Under the pieces are notes generated by a model. It was not told where the DNA came from and made no database searches. It saw only the letters and a program-made list of their open reading frames with translations. Below, one piece after another: positions 6,232-7,771 of a DNA stretch of 7,771 nt (the first letter of the stretch is position 1; every line of letters starts with the position of its first letter). The stretch spans positions 1-7,771 of the forward strand of contig JAGVEE010000416.1 in assembly GCA_020058405.1 (NCBI GenBank), read 5' to 3'. A program made the position numbers and the translations under genes. The stretch comes from Sphingobacteriales bacterium. Its GTDB lineage: Bacteria; Bacteroidota; Bacteroidia; Sphingobacteriales; Sphingobacteriaceae.

Positions 6232-7695
6232 ATGACACCCTTATTAATTATCTCGTGCATAGCCATTTACTTCTCAATACTACTCTTTATTTCCTGGTAC
6301 ACTTCTAAAAATGCTAACCAACAGAGTTATTTTATTGGAAATAGGCAATCTGCATGGTACTTGGTTGCTTTTGGGTTAATTGGCGATTCACTCTCTGGAG
6401 TTACCTTTGTATCGGTACCGGGTGCGGTTTATAACCAGCAATTTGGTTATATGCAATTGGTGTTAGGTTATTTACTTGGTTACTTAGTTATAGCACAGGT
6501 ATTATTGCCTCTCTACTATAAACTACAACTTACCTCTATATATTCTTATTTAGGATCACGTTTTGGACATAATTCTCAAAAAACAGGTTCATTCTTTTTT
6601 ATACTTTCTAGATTAATAGGTGCGGCCTTTCGTTTGTATATTTCGGCAACCGTATTGCAACTATTTATTTTTGATGCCTGGGGAATTCCATTTTGGTTAA
6701 CGGTAAGCGTAGTAATTGCCCTTATTTTATTATATACTTACAGAGGCGGCATTAAAACGCTTGTATGGACAGACACCTTACAATCGGGCTTTCTATTGCT
6801 CGGTGTAATATTGTCGATTGTAGCCATTGCCAATGCCCTCGATTTAGATTTCACAGGCATTGTGCGTACTGTTAAAGAAAGTCCGTACTCGCAAGTATTC
6901 TTTTGGGACTGGCAACCAAAATCTAATTTCTTTAAACAATTTTTTAGTGGAGCATTTATTGCAATTGTTATGACCGGCCTCGACCAAAATATGATGCAGA
7001 AAAATTTGAGCTGTAAAAGTTTAGGTGAAGCACAAAAAAATATTTATTGGTTCAGCTTTGTACTCATATTCGTGAACTTATTTTTCGTTTCATTAGGTGC
7101 ATTGTTATATGCATACGCAGCAAAAATGGGTATAGAACTTCCAACAAAAACAGATCAATTGTTTCCGCTATTAGCATTAAATCATTTAGGAATTTTTGCA
7201 GCCATTGTGTTTGTGTTGGGAATTACAGCCGCAACGTTTTCTAGCGCCGATTCTGTGTTAACCACCCTTACCACCTCGTTCTGTATAGATTTTCTTGGTC
7301 AGGACCCCGACGTGGAAAGTACAAAATCACGTAACACAAGGCATTTAGTACATATTACTTTTGCTTTTTTATTATTGATGGTGATCATCATTTTTCAAAA
7401 AATAAATAACGATGCAGTAATAAATTCTGTGTTTACAGCAGCAGGTTATACCTACGGACCCTTACTTGGATTATTCGGATTAGGGTTATTTACCAACATA
7501 AATGTCAAAGATCGTTGGGTACCAATAATTTGTATAATATCACCAATAGTAGTGTGGATTTTAGATATGAATTCTGCCGAATGGTTGGGAGGATATAAAT
7601 TTGGATTCGAATTGCTAATGTTAAACGGATTAATTACATTTATTGGTTTGATGATGATTAGAGCGAGGAGCATAAAGCAGGGAGCGATGAGCTGA
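6232..7695 (+). CDS. Sodium:solute symporter (SSS family)
   Basis: A 487-residue Na+-coupled uptake transporter of the inner membrane with about 13 hydrophobic segments, normal for the family. Diagnostic stretches: an N-terminal FIGNRQSAWYLVAFGLIGDSLSG (34-56) followed by a PGAVY turn (63-67); the family signature around TYRGGIKTLVWTDTLQ (169-184); GLDQNMMQKNLSCKSLGEA (249-267), equivalent to the common G-DQ---QR pattern; and AATFSSADSVLTTLTT (333-348), where S337-S338 fall at the Na2 sodium-site Ser/Thr pair of PutP (S340-T341, alignment from memory). The substrate cannot be assigned: SSS members take sugars, amino acids, sialic acid or other anions, and no catabolic gene is adjacent. The ATG at 6232 follows a good -7 box at 6201-6208. 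The last 11 codons and the stop are built from a 7-bp tandem repeat, so the C-terminal tail (RARSIKQGAMS) is probably not under strong functional constraint. Confidence 0.94.
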   Translation: MTPLLIISCIAIYFSILLFISWYTSKNANQQSYFIGNRQSAWYLVAFGLIGDSLSGVTFVSVPGAVYNQQFGYMQLVLGYLLGYLVIAQVLLPLYYKLQLTSIYSYLGSRFGHNSQKTGSFFFILSRLIGAAFRLYISATVLQLFIFDAWGIPFWLTVSVVIALILLYTYRGGIKTLVWTDTLQSGFLLLGVILSIVAIANALDLDFTGIVRTVKESPYSQVFFWDWQPKSNFFKQFFSGAFIAIVMTGLDQNMMQKNLSCKSLGEAQKNIYWFSFVLIFVNLFFVSLGALLYAYAAKMGIELPTKTDQLFPLLALNHLGIFAAIVFVLGITAATFSSADSVLTTLTTSFCIDFLGQDPDVESTKSRNTRHLVHITFAFLLLMVIIIFQKINNDAVINSVFTAAGYTYGPLLGLFGLGLFTNINVKDRWVPIICIISPIVVWILDMNSAEWLGGYKFGFELLMLNGLITFIGLMMIRARSIKQGAMS

Positions 7696-7702
7696 GAGCA
7701 GG
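7661..7702 (+). repeat. Heptamer tandem repeat, GAGCNNN type, six units, spanning the symporter stop codon
   Basis: Six consecutive 7-bp units: GAGCGAG, GAGCATA, AAGCAGG, GAGCGAT, GAGCTGA, GAGCAGG. AGC is invariant at positions 2-4 and the first base is G in five of six; the last three bases vary freely. The fifth unit contains the TGA stop of the symporter gene, and units one to five encode its last 11 residues. The register decays after 7702 (next seven bases GCATTGC). Confidence 0.85.
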
Positions 7703-7711
7703 GCATTGCTT

Positions 7712-7771
7712 CTTAATACTTAATACAACGTACAACGTACACAATACAACATACACAATACACAATACACA
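7712..7771 (+). repeat. Heptamer tandem repeat, CANNNTA type, eight units and running off the window
   Basis: Eight consecutive 7-bp units then a partial one: CTTAATA twice, CAACGTA twice, CACAATA, CAACATA, CACAATA twice, then CACA at the window end. C at position 1 and TA at positions 6-7 are invariant in all eight full units. Identical neighbours suggest local duplication of single units. The array starts ten bases after the GAGCNNN array and fills the rest of the window, so its true length is unknown. No gene is visible in this non-coding tail (7696-7771). Confidence 0.85.

Noticed and set aside
2..7695. NhaA, Kir and the SSS symporter as one ion-homeostasis island
   Set aside because: They are in three separate transcription units, interrupted by unrelated genes on the other strand; proximity alone does not support a joint system.
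7452..7706. Open frame of 84 codons on the - strand at the symporter end
   Set aside because: It is antisense to the symporter's last membrane segments and begins in the heptamer array; no family resemblance.
7661..7771. CRISPR array
   Set aside because: The repeats are 7 bp, directly tandem and without unique spacers of CRISPR length; no cas gene is present.

Overview
The window looks like chromosomal DNA from a member of the Bacteroidota. It is AT-rich (roughly one third G+C by eye). No start codon has a convincing Shine-Dalgarno sequence. The best promoter candidates match the Bacteroidota -7 consensus TAnnTTTG. The protein families and their style (Kir-type channel, M50B-like membrane protein, large GT2 fusion) fit that phylum. 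This placement is inferred from sequence character and not from a database match; I cannot name the genus.

Layout from left to right. (1) nhaA, a Na+/H+ antiporter, runs on the + strand and is cut at its N-terminus by the window edge. (2) An M50B-like HExxH membrane protein on the - strand overlaps the nhaA 3' end tail-to-tail. (3) A KirBac-type potassium channel runs on the + strand, divergent from the M50B gene with about 14 bp between starts. (4) Three - strand genes follow in transcription order recR, a 663-residue glycosyltransferase fusion, and a classical short-chain dehydrogenase (SDR). The SDR start lies inside the glycosyltransferase 3' end, and its stop overlaps the Kir gene tail-to-tail. 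(5) A sodium:solute symporter (SSS family) runs on the + strand, divergent from recR across 43 bp. (6) The right edge holds two different arrays of 7-bp tandem repeats. The first forms the 3' end and stop codon of the symporter gene; the second fills the sequence after it.

There is no gene-free stretch longer than 300 bases. The window is very compact: both convergent gene pairs overlap, and one same-strand pair overlaps.

Functionally, three genes handle monovalent cations (NhaA, Kir, SSS), but they are separate transcription units and nothing shows that they act together. The glycosyltransferase-SDR pair is the best candidate for a functional unit, probably in cell-surface polysaccharide or glycolipid synthesis, with recR upstream as a housekeeping neighbour. 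The two observations most worth following are the glycosyltransferase fusion, whose C-terminus looks like a phosphoglycosyltransferase with its catalytic core deleted, and the two adjacent heptamer arrays that share a period but not a sequence.
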